Source: an uncultured Bacteroidia bacterium
GTDB lineage: Bacteria; Bacteroidota; Bacteroidia; NS11-12g; UBA955
Length of the DNA stretch: 64,000 nt
Reading direction: 5' to 3'
Assembly: GCA_943789135.1 (NCBI GenBank)
Contig: CALSSY010000012.1
Location: 1-64,000 of the forward strand
Below the pieces are notes generated by a model, which did no database searches, was not told the origin of the DNA, and was given only the letters and a program-made list of their open reading frames with translations. Position 1 is the stretch's first letter. Each line of letters opens with the position of its first letter. Positions 9,742 through 19,634 of this stretch are shown here, one piece after another. The position numbers and the translations under genes are program-made.

Positions 9742-11664
9742 TCACGATTCTAAACGATCCAAAAACAGTCCAACCGTTGCTATACGGAAATATATGCTCA
9801 GATCTTTTGACGTTAATTGCGGAAATTTGGCGACCAATTTTTCGCGATAATCGCGGTTTATAACATTGTTTAGCTGGGCGCTCATTACCCATGCTCCCCA
9901 CTCACCACCCCATTTGGCGGTCAATTTTGCTTCTGGAACACTGAAGCCTTTTTTATCGCGCCTATTGTAAATGCTATCAGGCAAATACACTTTGGTTGCT
10001 TCTCTCAGCACCCCCTTAGACTTCCCCCTCAACATCAATTCGTATAAATATTTTTTACCCAGAACATTAGCCGGCAAGTGTAAATCATCGGCGAAAGGAT
10101 TGCGACTTTCCAACTGAAAAGCCATTCCATTTCTATCTTCCCACTGCAACATTTGATACAAACGGCCATAAAATTTTATGTTGACATTACTGCCGTAATA
10201 TTCGCCCATCATCAATTCTTTTACATTCTCTACCTTAGGGTGTAAATCAATTTCGGTGCTGTTTATAAGTTCTTTGGTGAAGATATTTCCCCATAAAAAG
10301 CGATCCATGCGATGCTTCCATTCTAGCGACATACTCTGCCTTAGTTTTCTCTTCCAAGCTACTTTCTTGAGGCGTTGTAGTGAAATGGGCCAATTTTCAG
10401 CATAGGGCAAAATTTCATTTTTTTCATTTTGCCATGCCTGCACATAGTGATCGGGATAGCCCCCGTAAAGTTCGTCGGCTCCTTGTCCATTAAACAAGAC
10501 TGTAATCCCCAAATCTCTTACGCTTTTACATAATTGAAAATGAGCAATATTATTCCAAGCAACAGGAGGGCGTCCTGACTGAAGCACCACATCTTCTATA
10601 TGGGAAGTTTTAAACGAACTGGTATCTACTCTATGAACCAAGCCACCATTATGTTTGTGAACCGCTTCTTGCCATTTGCGCTCGTCTTCGGGTTCATTTT
10701 GAGAAACGATAGAGAATAAATGTAAATCTTCTTTATCGCCCAATAGGTGCCTTGCCAAGCCCAAAATCACCGCACTATCAAGGCCTCCGCTCAACGCAAA
10801 ACCTATGGGAACATCGGCTCGAAGCCTCCGCTTCATACTTTCTATTAATAGCGACTCCAGCGGGTTTTCATCGCGAATATTCAATAAGCTGGATGGATAA
10901 AACCAACGCCGGTGTATAATGCTTCTTAGATTGGGATTCCAACGTAACCAATGTCCGGGCTTTAACGATTCAACCCCTTCAAACCAGTTAACCGCATCGG
11001 TCATGCCATGCTTTACGTGCAAGTAAATGGCCTCATCGCGAACATTTTTCACCCCCAAAAATTCCCTCAGACTGCTCTCCTCACTCGAGAAAACAAAAGC
11101 ATCTTCTCTTTTGGCATAAAACAAGGGCTTTACCCCGGTACGATCGCGAACGATGGTATAGGTATTTTCATTTGCATCGTATATGCTAAATGCAAAAAAG
11201 CCATCTAACAAAGGCAAACATTTGTCCTCCATTTTCGCCCATAACTCGAGTAACACTTCGGTATCGGAATCCGTTACCGTATTCAAACGGTGCTGGTGTC
11301 GGAGCTCGATATAATTAAAAATTTCACCGTTAAACGTGATCCAATAACGGCCACTAGCATCACACATGGGTTGGTGTGATCGATCTCCTGGTGCAATGAT
11401 CGACAGCCGCTGATGCAAAAGCATTCCATTTACAGCTTCACTCAAACTGCCCAATAGGGGCTGCGTAGGAATAAACTGTAAATCACCATTATATGATTCC
11501 TTCCCCCATAATACAGGCAAAGGATCGGCATGGCGCAACATCAACAAAATACCCGCATCGTCTTTGCCCCGATGTTGTATATCCTCAGAAAACGTATAAA
11601 TCCACTTTTTCCAAAAGTTTACGTCTTTTTCAAAGAGGGTCGATATTCCGGCTATTCCGCACAT
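9742..11664 (-). CDS. asnB: Asparagine synthetase, glutamine-hydrolysing
   Basis: The 640-residue protein has the N-terminal glutaminase domain with the Cys2 nucleophile (MCGIAGIS), HRGKDDAG, and LSIIAPGDRSHQP; then the synthetase domain with the PP-loop SGGLDSAVILGLAR and the acidic NGQGADELYGGYPDHY motif. The likely reaction is Gln-dependent amidation of aspartate. Its position, between a GT4 glycosyltransferase (overlapping by 13 bp) and a flippase (4 bp away), is typical of AsnB-like amidotransferases in surface polysaccharide clusters, where the true substrate may be a sugar acid rather than Asp. That is inference from context. The frame is intact over its full length, unlike both neighbours. 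Confidence 0.9.
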   Translation of the reverse strand: MCGIAGISTLFEKDVNFWKKWIYTFSEDIQHRGKDDAGILLMLRHADPLPVLWGKESYNGDLQFIPTQPLLGSLSEAVNGMLLHQRLSIIAPGDRSHQPMCDASGRYWITFNGEIFNYIELRHQHRLNTVTDSDTEVLLELWAKMEDKCLPLLDGFFAFSIYDANENTYTIVRDRTGVKPLFYAKREDAFVFSSEESSLREFLGVKNVRDEAIYLHVKHGMTDAVNWFEGVESLKPGHWLRWNPNLRSIIHRRWFYPSSLLNIRDENPLESLLIESMKRRLRADVPIGFALSGGLDSAVILGLARHLLGDKEDLHLFSIVSQNEPEDERKWQEAVHKHNGGLVHRVDTSSFKTSHIEDVVLQSGRPPVAWNNIAHFQLCKSVRDLGITVLFNGQGADELYGGYPDHYVQAWQNEKNEILPYAENWPISLQRLKKVAWKRKLRQSMSLEWKHRMDRFLWGNIFTKELINSTEIDLHPKVENVKELMMGEYYGSNVNIKFYGRLYQMLQWEDRNGMAFQLESRNPFADDLHLPANVLGKKYLYELMLRGKSKGVLREATKVYLPDSIYNRRDKKGFSVPEAKLTAKWGGEWGAWVMSAQLNNVINRDYREKLVAKFPQLTSKDLSIYFRIATVGLFLDRLES

Positions 11665-12873
11665 TTTTGATTCGCATATGCCATTCTCAAACCCAAACCC
11701 ACTTTTTGTGGATGAAATTTTTCCAGGGCTTGGTGCTGAATGAGCACGGAATCAAAGGTTGGATTTTTTGCAGCAAATCCCAAAAGCGCCTCGTATATCT
11801 TTTCCGCCTTTTCCTCATGTGTCTGAAATGGTGGAATTTGGATCGCATTATCCTCGGAATTACACATCTCCGATCCACTCCCTCCAACGGTGGGTACCGA
11901 TCACCGGCAACCCCAAGCACAGAGCGCTCTCCACGATTACACAAGGCGCGTTTTCGGCATCGCTTACCAATACCATTAACGCACTCGGCTTCCTTGTAGT
12001 ACTTCTGCCAATTCTCTCGGCGGGATAGCCCAGGCCTAGTAGGCCGTTACTCCCTTCAACTTCTGCGATATCGGTGCGTGTGCCTTCGGAGCCAATCAAG
12101 CGTCAGATTCGGCGCCCGGATGGCATTGTACTTTAAGACTTCGTGAAATGCTTTCACCAATTCGGCCACATTTTTGCGTCTCTCGCCGTTGCTCACGTGC
12201 AATATACGTAACTCGGTTGCTGGGTCGCTCTCTGATTATTCGGTCTTCAATTGCTGCGCCACATAAGGATCAAATTCAGCGTCCAACGCATTTTCCAAGC
12301 CCGAATATTCAAGGCTCTTCTCGTTTTGAAGCACTTGCGCACATCGCATCGATGTCAATTTGCCGTACTAGATTGCGGCAATACAGAGTCTACCCTATTC
12401 CAAAGGTAACCGTAGCTGAATTGGAACCACCACCCTCTTTTTTCAAAAGCGTCTGGAACATCTTGTTTAAAGATAGCCCAATGCTCGGTCAACCATAACT
12501 TGTAAGATCCGAAAATCTTCAAAAAAGCGACAGCAACGCCAATTTTATCCGCCGCATGAACATGAACCAAGTCTGCTGAACGGAAAAGAATTGGCCCTAA
12601 TTTTCGGAAAACAATAAAATAATAAATGAGAGCATTTAATATCCTAAAGGGGCCAGAAAACTGCCGAACCGGTACAATATTTACCGATGTATCTTCTCCT
12701 TCCAATAACGCCGGAATTTTATCTCGCGATTCATAAGGGGCAAAATGATACAGTTCAAATTCGTCATTGGCTGCAGCCGCATTTTTTACGGCATGATAAT
12801 GGCGCCTTACAAAATTCCCAGAAAAGGCATTTTGAGTTGTAGGATACCAACCGGCTAACCAAATGACGCGCAT
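11652..12873 (-). CDS. GT4-family glycosyltransferase, broken by several frameshifts
   Basis: The N-terminal domain (ATG 12873, MRVIWLAGWYP...) reads cleanly for ~170 residues with VHVHAADKIGVAVAFLK and WLTEHWAIF. From 12360 to 11870 the frame changes at least four times, yet the pieces are in order: LHVSNGERRKNVAELVKAF, NLTLDLIGSEG-like text, the GT4 donor-site pattern SDAENAPCVIVESALCLGLPVIGTH (E-x7-E), GEWIGDV, then the C-terminal helix frame 11867-11652. Expected total is ~400 residues. It probably transfers a nucleotide-activated sugar in surface glycan synthesis, together with asnB and the flippase. The breaks fall in a block of poor sequence rather than as one lesion, so decay is less likely than sequence error. 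Confidence 0.75.
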
Positions 12874-12988
12874 GTCACAAATATAGGTGTACAAGCGCAA
12901 TCCATATTGATTTTACTAGAATCACCTCAGCCTGGACAAAACAAACCCGTATTGGTTTATTACTTCATGCCTTTGAAAGTTATAACTA

Positions 12989-14653
12989 TCAAAATCCAAC
13001 TTTCGCATTATCATCATTATTCAGTTTTTCAAATGACGCTATATCATTGACGGTGTCAAACAACCCTTGATCCGGATAGAGAATGGTCTCAATTATTTGT
13101 TTCTTACGAACATTAGTAATTTGACCTGGACTTAAGTTGTATTTACGAGCAAACTCCAAACATTGTTCTGAATCCAAGTCTGGAAAATACAATTTCCAGA
13201 TTCGTGACTGGGTTTCTAAATCCGTTTTATCAAATTTTATTTTGAATAGAAATCGCCTTTCAAATGCAGCATCCAAATTGGAAGTGAGATTTGTAGTTGC
13301 AAATACAATTCCATCCAATTCCTCAATCCCTTCAAGAAAAATATTTTTAAGTGAATTGTTCATTTGATCCACAGAACTCTTTGCATCCACACGCCTTGAA
13401 AAAAGCGCATCTGCTTCATTAAACAGCAAAATGGCTCGCTTTTTTGTCTGCCTGCAGAGTTTTTTATAATTAGTAAAAACCATACGTGCATTTTTTTCAC
13501 TGTCACCCACCCATTTTGATTGAATTGCAGCGACGTCAATATTCATTATTGGCAAATCGTATTCACGAGCCATCTGATAACAAAACTCTGTTTTCCCAGT
13601 ACCTGGAAGACCGTAAAACAATGCTGATAATACACCGTTTTTGCCACCCATGGCTTCAGAAATTAGCTTTTGTATGTGCGGATCCATTGCCCTTTTGAGT
13701 GGTTCAAATTGTCGGTTTAGGGAATCTGGAAATATCAATTGTTGCGCTTTTATGTCCTTAGGATTGATATGCGGCACTGTTATAAAACCCGCATCTGCTA
13801 ATGTCTTTTTTTTATCGTCATCAAATTCTGATAGCAATTCATATACACCCCTTGTTGTCAATTCGATGGAAATTGATTCACCCATTCTTCCACCCCCTGC
13901 AATCTCAACCAATCCTTGTTTCAATGGTGGCCAGGAATTCGTTTTGATATGCTTATTTATGAATTCTCGCATTTCAAAAGTTCCTCTATCCGTATATTCC
14001 ATCCATTCGTCAATTTCTACAACCGAATCATAAATCACCTTTTTCACCAATACATTAAAAAACAAGCTTATATGTAAAGATTGATCAGAACTTTGGCTGA
14101 ATGTTTTTTGCGCGTATTTCACACAAACCAAATGTTGATTTATACTAACTGAAGACGTTTTAAGCAAATCTATAGAATCAGAAAATTCATCAAAATGCAT
14201 CGCCATACGATGACCGTAACTAAACCCTCCTCCAATTAAATGCCTGATACTTCTCAAAAAGGGATATAAACCATAGGGCACCAATTCCTCGACCACCTTC
14301 CAATCCCCACTTTCTATTGCACTCAAATAAGTCTCATTCAAAGCAATGCTCATTTTATCTGAAAAACGTTCCCTTTCAATAATATTTCGCTTGCCTAATT
14401 TTCTTATCAATCGTTTTATCAATAATGACTTTATTCCAATTTTAGACTGTATAAGATCTATAATTTCCTCGGTATTAAATTCCTTATCTTCAATTGCAAT
14501 AAAAGCAACAATCACCATCTCATAGAGCGATAATTTGAATCTATCGGCCACTTCATTTAAATCGTTCATTTGTTCGATTGTGGTATTCTCAGGCGCTAAT
14601 TTGATGCGCTCCACAATATTGGTCAAGGTTTCATATATAATATTGTTCTCCAT
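12989..14653 (-). CDS. Lone AAA+ ATPase with an N-terminal regulatory region
   Basis: This is a 554-residue protein. The first ~300 residues are helical, with charged winged-helix-like text (residues 60-100) and no membrane segment. The AAA+ module follows: Walker A GLPGTGKT at 348-355, a Walker B-like stretch ILLFNEAD at 408-415 in which Asn stands where Asp is usual before the catalytic Glu, sensor-1 ATTN at 452-455, an Arg pair in FERRF at 464-468 for the arginine finger, and a small C-terminal lid with SPGQITNV. This is the ClpX/FtsH/SpoVK-like branch rather than helicases. Gene neighbours (polysaccharide genes, tRNA-His) say nothing about its role, and no partner protease or toxin is adjacent. 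Substrate remodelling is the only safe prediction. The frame is intact. Confidence 0.8.
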   Translation of the reverse strand: MENNIIYETLTNIVERIKLAPENTTIEQMNDLNEVADRFKLSLYEMVIVAFIAIEDKEFNTEEIIDLIQSKIGIKSLLIKRLIRKLGKRNIIERERFSDKMSIALNETYLSAIESGDWKVVEELVPYGLYPFLRSIRHLIGGGFSYGHRMAMHFDEFSDSIDLLKTSSVSINQHLVCVKYAQKTFSQSSDQSLHISLFFNVLVKKVIYDSVVEIDEWMEYTDRGTFEMREFINKHIKTNSWPPLKQGLVEIAGGGRMGESISIELTTRGVYELLSEFDDDKKKTLADAGFITVPHINPKDIKAQQLIFPDSLNRQFEPLKRAMDPHIQKLISEAMGGKNGVLSALFYGLPGTGKTEFCYQMAREYDLPIMNIDVAAIQSKWVGDSEKNARMVFTNYKKLCRQTKKRAILLFNEADALFSRRVDAKSSVDQMNNSLKNIFLEGIEELDGIVFATTNLTSNLDAAFERRFLFKIKFDKTDLETQSRIWKLYFPDLDSEQCLEFARKYNLSPGQITNVRKKQIIETILYPDQGLFDTVNDIASFEKLNNDDNAKVGF

Positions 14654-14786
14654 AATAATTGATTAATTTTTTAACAAACCGAAGCCAAACAAAATAGCAA
14701 TTCTATTTTTAAATTGGAACTTTGTGAATAAATTTTTCAATAAAAAATGGATGTTGTAATGAGCATGAAAAATTATCAAGCATAAA

Positions 14787-14812
14787 AAAAGTCACCCTTT
14801 CGGGTGACTTTT
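14787..14812 (-). terminator. Terminator after tRNA-His
   Basis: The stem AAAAGTCACCC / GGGTGACTTTT with a TTTC loop lies 6 bp beyond the 3' end of the minus-strand tRNA and is followed by a T-run on that strand. Confidence 0.85.
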
Positions 14813-14817
14813 AAGCG

Positions 14818-14892
14818 GGCGACCGACCGGAATCGAACCGGCGACCTCCAGTGCCACAAACTGGCGCTCTAACCGACTGAGCTACGACCGCC
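14818..14892 (-). tRNA. tRNA-His (anticodon GTG)
   Basis: On the minus strand the cloverleaf folds fully. The acceptor GCGGTCG pairs with CGGTCGC (two G-U), the D-arm is GCTC/GAGC, the anticodon arm is CCAGT-TTGTGGC-ACTGG with anticodon GTG, and the T-loop is TTCGAAT. Position 73 is C and the base before the acceptor is G, giving the G-1:C73 pair that marks histidine tRNAs. CCA is not encoded. It is followed directly by its own terminator. Confidence 0.97.
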
Positions 14893-14960
14893 GTATATTG
14901 GGTTGCAAAAGTAGCATTTTGAAGGATATTCCACAAATAATTCTTTGGCTAATTGCAAAT

Positions 14961-15648
14961 TTATTTTCCCTTCGGACATACCCACATATTTTAGAAACTC
15001 TGCGCGGGTGTCGTTATCCTTAAATTTACCGTGATAACTCGCCGTAACCGTAGTGCTGCTGGTGTCTTTAATACCTCTACTTGCAACACACAAATGCTTG
15101 GCATCCATTACCACAGCTACGTCTTCCGTTTTCAGTATAGACTTTAACTCTTCAGCGATTTGTATCGTCAATCGTTCTTGAACCTGTGGACGTTTGGAGT
15201 AATAATCGACAATCCGATTTAAGTTTAGACAAGCCTATTACTTGACCGCTACTGATATATGCCACGTGTGCTTTACCAAATATGGGCACAAAATGATGTT
15301 CGCAGGTGCTGTAGAATTCTATATCCTTCTCTACCAACATCTCTCTGTAATCGAAATTATTTTCGAACATAGTGTTGGCTGCGGTTTATTTTTCGGATCT
15401 AAGGCCTTTGAAAGTGCTCGTTGATGAACATTTTAGCTACACGTAAAGGCGTTCCTTTCAAACTTTCATCGGCTAAATCCAATCCCAATACGTGCATGAT
15501 TTCTTTGAAATGTTTGGCAATCAAGCTCAATTTTCAATTGATCATCCATCTCGAAAGCATCCTCGCGAAGCGGAGTTTCCTTGGAACTTGCCACATGGGA
15601 ATCTCCCATTTCCTCCCAATCGGAGAGTATCTTTAGTTTATTATCCAT
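14961..15648 (-). CDS. folE: GTP cyclohydrolase I, several frameshifts
   Basis: FolE converts GTP to dihydroneopterin triphosphate for folate, pterin and queuosine synthesis. ATG 15648 starts [20 protein letters not shown]; another frame gives [21 protein letters not shown]. Then the frame 15370-15170 gives [21 protein letters not shown] with the zinc Cys and His, [23 protein letters not shown] is recovered across a break, and frame 15171 onwards gives [21 protein letters not shown] with the third ligand. At least three indels occur between 15170 and 15480. In the last frame the reading would run into the tRNA (stop 14869), which is implausible; a +1 shift stops at 14961-14963 with ~229 residues, which I take as the end (uncertain). 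It overlaps queD by 8 bp. Confidence 0.85.
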
Positions 15649-16055
15649 TAAATTCTACAAAATTACGGGGCGTTTCGTACAAGCGCACACTTAGATCATA
15701 CGAAGCATCCAAACGGTTCTTTAACTTCTTCCAAATTACCCAAACAATATTTTCAGCCGTGGGATTCAGCTCTTTGAACTCATGAACATCCAAATTCAAA
15801 TTTTTATGATCGAAAGCATCGGTTACCTCTTCCTCTATGAATTGCTTCAACACCTTCATATCGATTAAGATATCCACTTACTTCATCCACCTCACCTTCT
15901 ACCCGAACTACTATTTCGTAATTGTGACCGTGGTAGTTCTGGTTATTGCACAAGCCGAAAAATGCTTGATTTTCGGCTTCCGTCCATTGTGGGACATGCA
16001 AGCGATGTGCTGCATTAAAATGGGCCGTTCGATATACTGCTACGCGTCTTGACAA
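15641..16055 (-). CDS. queD: 6-pyruvoyl/6-carboxy-tetrahydropterin synthase, one frameshift
   Basis: The enzyme acts on the FolE product. QueD gives 6-carboxytetrahydropterin on the queuosine path; PTPS activity is an alternative. The text shows TAHFNAAHRL with a zinc His, CNNQNYHGHNYEIVV with the catalytic Cys and two zinc His, DHKNLN, PTAENIVWVIW and LYETPRN, about 138 residues in total. One extra A at about 15870 separates the two halves; removing it gives VSGYLIDMKVLKQF. The only start in frame after an upstream stop is TTG at 16053-16055 (LSRRVAVYR). It overlaps the folE ATG (ATGGATAA), so the two are co-transcribed. With tgt at 26 kb it supports a queuosine tRNA pathway. Confidence 0.85.
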
Positions 16056-16183
16056 AATGTTTGTTTAAGTATTTATAACCACAAAAGTCGCTTTTTGTTC
16101 ATGCATTAAAGACAAATATCCAACAAAACTGCTAAAATATCCGAGTAAAAAAAGCCATTTGGGGGTAAAAATGTGAAATACTT

Positions 16184-16216
16184 TTTGTTAGAAGCGTCAA
16201 AGCTGTGGTATTTTTG
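16184..16216 (+). promoter_or_regulatory. Promoter of the small transaldolase gene
   Basis: TTTG at 16184-16187 and TATTTTTG at 16209-16216 are separated by 21 bp, matching the Bacteroidota TTTG-N19-21-TAnnTTTG consensus. The gene's ATG is only 4 bp downstream, so the transcript should have almost no leader. Confidence 0.7.
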
Positions 16217-16220
16217 CAAT

Positions 16221-16878
16221 ATGAAATTTTTCATCGATACGGCCAACCTTGATCAAATCCGCGAAGCTCACGATCTTAGGAATCCTTGACGGGGTTACTA
16301 CCAACCCTTCTTTAATGGCCAAAGAGGGCATAACTGGCGCCGAAGCTGTTCTTAAACATTACGTTGACATCTGCAATATTGTTGATGGAGATGTGAGTGC
16401 TGAAGTAATCTCTACCGACTTTAAAGGAATGGTTGAAGAAGGCGAAAAACTTGCTGCCCTCCATGAAAATATCGTCGTAAAAGTTCCTATGATTAAAGAT
16501 GGTATTAAAGCAATTGCGCATTTCACCAATCAAGGTATTCGCACCAATTGCACATTGGTATTCTCTCCAGGTCAGGCCATTTTAGCCGCAAAGGCAGGAG
16601 CGACCTATCTTTCTCCTTTTATTGGACGACTCGATGATATCAATTGGGATGGAATGGAACTCATCAAACAAATCGCTGAAATTTATGCGGTACAAGGTTA
16701 TGAAACCCAAATCTTAGCAGCAAGTGTGCGTAACCCCCTACATATTGTTAAGGCTGCTCAATTTGGTGCTGACGTTGTAACCTGCCCATTGAATGCCATT
16801 TTGGGATTGTTAAACCACCCCTTAACGGATATTGGTTTGGCTCAATTCCTTGCCGATCACGCAAAAGCCAACAAATAA
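16221..16878 (+). CDS. Transaldolase / fructose-6-phosphate aldolase family protein, one frameshift
   Basis: ATG 16221 starts MKFFIDTANLDQIREAHDL, the family's standard N-terminus. An extra A at about 16279 (CTTAGGAATC) shifts the frame, and from there the reading continues as GILDGVTTNPSLMAKEG to the stop at 16876-16878, total ~218 residues, the normal size for the small TalC/FSA-type enzymes. The Schiff-base Lys lies in NIVVKVPM, and TNCTLVFSPGQAILAAKAG and SPFIGRLDD are characteristic. It acts in the non-oxidative pentose phosphate pathway (transaldolase) or as an aldolase; sequence alone does not decide. It runs convergently into the next gene with no gap and no terminator. Confidence 0.9.
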
Positions 16879-17532
16879 TCAACTCGCGGGAACTTCTTCT
16901 TCTAAGTTCTCCAACAAAAAACGCATATCGGGCATGATTCTATAAATCATGCCCTTATCGCCATCCGTGATGTCGATAAAGTGGAAATTCTTTCCATCAA
17001 GGGATTGCCCTCCCAACCATTGCAATTGATATTCCGTATCGGGCGTACCCACCAACCATCTTTTAATGGGAACTACGCAATAATAACCGGTTATTCTACC
17101 CTTACTGTCTTTCACGGAAGTATAGGCTTCCAAGGGACCAGACTCCCATTTTCGATATTGCTGAGGATCTTTAGCTTTGGACTTTTGCAATCGATCAATA
17201 AAAGCATACGGTCCCTCCATAGGCTTTGACAACTGAAGGATGCATGTATTGCACAAATTCACTGAATTTCCCATCCCGATAACTTCCATAAAAGCCATTG
17301 CTGTGGATTCAAAACCGGCACGCACTTTTTCATCGATTTCATTTCCTTCTTCCCTAAGAGATTGTTGGGAATTGCCGCTATATTCTTGAGAAGACGTATC
17401 TACATTTCCATCATCCGAATTACTTGCAACACTCGGATCATCTGAATTCTTGTCAATAGATTTTTCTTCGGAGTTGCATGCAACCGAAAATGTTATACAT
17501 GAAATCAATAGTAGTAAACTGCGCATACTCAT
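16879..17532 (-). CDS. Hypothetical lipoprotein
   Basis: A 217-residue protein begins with a lipoprotein signal ending in FSVAC (lipid-modified Cys at residue 19). A low-complexity Ser/Asp/Asn linker to residue ~60 is followed by a compact domain with paired cysteines in NLCNTC and a C-terminal stretch rich in aromatic residues (KNFHFIDITDGDKG). I do not recognise the domain. Its stop codon is directly adjacent to that of the transaldolase on the other strand. ATG at 17532 is used; an in-frame ATG at 17526 is an alternative. Confidence 0.65.
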   Translation of the reverse strand: MSMRSLLLLISCITFSVACNSEEKSIDKNSDDPSVASNSDDGNVDTSSQEYSGNSQQSLREEGNEIDEKVRAGFESTAMAFMEVIGMGNSVNLCNTCILQLSKPMEGPYAFIDRLQKSKAKDPQQYRKWESGPLEAYTSVKDSKGRITGYYCVVPIKRWLVGTPDTEYQLQWLGGQSLDGKNFHFIDITDGDKGMIYRIMPDMRFLLENLEEEVPAS

Positions 17533-17587
17533 ATTATTAAAACGAAAATAAGTCGAAATAAATTCCCAAAGAACAATAATAAAAAAA

Positions 17588-17613
17588 GGCTGTCTCGATT
17601 ACTCGAAACAGCC
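17588..17613 (-). terminator. Terminator after dnaK
   Basis: The minus strand forms GGCTGT-x-TCGA, loop GTAA, TCGA-x-ACAGCC with a single C-A-type mismatch. It is followed by a run of seven T, 22 bp after the reconstructed dnaK stop. Confidence 0.85.
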
Positions 17614-17634
17614 CTAAAACAATATAAGTTATGA

Positions 17635-19558
17635 TTACTTTACTTCTTCGAAGTCTACATCCTGCACCTCATCGGCTGAATCGCTTCCGCCATCCTGCAT
17701 TGCCAGCTCCAGCTTGAGCACCGGCATCACCCGCTGCATTTGCATCGCCTTGAGTAGCTTTGTACAAATCTTCGCTAGCTGCTTGCCAAGCGGTATTCAA
17801 AGTTTCTGTATGCGCTTTGATATCTTCTAGATTCTTAGATGCAACAGCCTCTTTCAATTTAGCTAAAGCTTCTTCGATCGGTCCTTTTTTCTCGTCTGGA
17901 ATTTTATCGCCGTACTCTTTCAATTGTTTCTCTGTCTGGAAAACAAGAGAATCGGCTGCATTCACCTGCTCGATTTCTTCCTTACGCTTCTGATCGGCTT
18001 CAGCATTGGCTTCGGCTTCTTGCTTCATGCGTTCGATATCTTCTTTACTCAATCCAGAACTTGCTTCAATTCGAATCTTCTGCTCTTTTCCGGTTGCTTT
18101 ATCTTTCGCAAATACATTCAATATACCGTTAGCATCGATATCAAAAGAAACCTCAATTTGTGGAACACCGCGGGGTGAAGGTGGAATTCCATCAAGGATA
18201 AATCTTCCGATTGTTTTGTTATCAGCAGCCAAAGAACGCTCACCTTGTAAAACGTGAATTTCAACAGAAGGCTGGTTATCTGCAGCAGTACTGAAAGTTT
18301 CGGTCTTTTTAGTTGGAATGGTTGTATTTGACTCAATCATTTTAGTCATAACACCACCCATTGTTTCGATACCCAAACTTAACGGAGTCACGTCAAGCAA
18401 CAACACGTCTTTAACCTCACCTGTTAATACACCACCTTGGATTGCAGCTCCAACAGCTACCACTTCGTCTGGATTAACCCCTTTTGAAGGTGCTTTTCCA
18501 AAGAAATCTTTCACTAAATCTTGGATTGCAGGAATACGCGTTGATCCACCCACTAAGATTACCTCATCGATATCGCTAGCTGTCATACCTGCATCTTTCA
18601 ATGCATTTTTACAAGGTTCAAGTGTTCCTTTGATCAAACGCTCGGCAAGTTGCTCAAATTTAGAACGTGTTAACTTACGCACTAAGTGCTTCGGCACACC
18701 GTCCACTGCAGTTATATATGGTAAGTTTATATCTGTTTCTGTGCTACTTGAAAGTTCGATTTTCGCTTTTTCTGCCGCCTCTTTCAAACGTTGCAATGCC
18801 ATTGGGTCCTTGCGCAAATCGATATTCTCTTCGCCTTTGAACTCATCGGCCATCCAGTCAATAATTACTTGGTCGAAATCGTCTCCACCTAAGTGTGTAT
18901 CACCGTTTGTTGACTTCACCTCAAATACACCGTCTCCCAATTCAAGGATGGAAATATCGAAAGTTCCTCCACCTAAGTCGTACACCGCAATTTTGATATC
19001 GCGATTGGTTTTATCCAAACCATATGCCAAAGCTGCAGCTGTAGGCTCATTAATAATACGCTCTACTTTCAAACCTGCAATTTCACCTGCTTCTTTAGTA
19101 GCTTGACGTTGTGCATCGTTGAAATAAGCAGGAACCGTAATTACCGCACGAGATACTTCCTGTCCTAAATAATCTTCTGCTGTTTTCTTCATTTTCTGAA
19201 GAACCATTGCACTGATTTCTTGAGGCGTATATTGACGATCACCAATTTTAACACGTGGTGTATCGTTATCTCCTTTTACCACTTCGTAAGGAACACGTCC
19301 TGCCTCTGCGCTCATAGAACTGTAGCTTTCGCCCATGAAACGCTTGATTGAGTTGATAGTGTGTTGTGGATTTGTAATAGCTTGACGCTTTGCAGGATCA
19401 CCTACTTTGCGCTCGCCGTTTCCGTTATCCAAAAACGCGACAATAGAAGGGGTAGTTCTACGACCTTCACTGTTGGCAATTACCACGGGCTCGTTTCCTT
19501 CTAGTACGGCCACACAGCTGTTCGTAGTTCCTAAGTCAATTCCAATTATTTTGCTCAT
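17635..19558 (-). CDS. dnaK: Chaperone protein DnaK (Hsp70), frameshift at the extreme C-terminus
   Basis: ATP-dependent chaperone. Visible are the Hsp70 signatures [13 protein letters not shown] at the N-terminus, [31 protein letters not shown], the hydrophobic linker [16 protein letters not shown], the substrate-binding domain and the helical lid. The annotated frame ends ...AGWRKRFSR, but shifting by one base at about 17695 gives [21 protein letters not shown] and a stop at 17635-17637. The acidic EEVK-type end is normal for DnaK, so the break is an error. The protein is ~640 residues, of normal length. It is monocistronic, with a terminator downstream and a long inverted repeat upstream; grpE and dnaJ are not adjacent. 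Confidence 0.97.
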
Positions 19559-19608
19559 GATTATAGTTGCTTTTTGCTCCTATATTCACAAATGCAGTGC
19601 CATTAGTT

Positions 19609-19634
19609 ATTTTGACTTATTAGTATGTCAAAAT
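19609..19634. repeat. Inverted repeat upstream of dnaK
   Basis: ATTTTGAC at 19609-19616 and GTCAAAAT at 19627-19634 form a perfect 8-bp inverted repeat with a 10-bp spacer. The right half overlaps a direct repeat CAAAATGTC-G-CAAAATGTC (19629-19647). It lies about 50 bp before the dnaK ATG and is not the CIRCE sequence. An operator is possible but unproven. Confidence 0.5.

Noticed and set aside
13641-14033. Plus-strand 130-codon frame opposite the AAA+ ATPase gene
   Set aside because: Shadow of the intact 554-codon ATPase frame; no start signal or motif.
14869-14960. C-terminal extension of folE into the tRNA
   Set aside because: The frame runs into tRNA-His; GTP cyclohydrolase I normally ends about 30 residues earlier, and a one-base shift gives a stop there.
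18318-19106. Long plus-strand open frame (262 codons) opposite dnaK
   Set aside because: It is the antisense shadow of the dnaK coding sequence; composition follows the dnaK codon pattern and no family motif appears.
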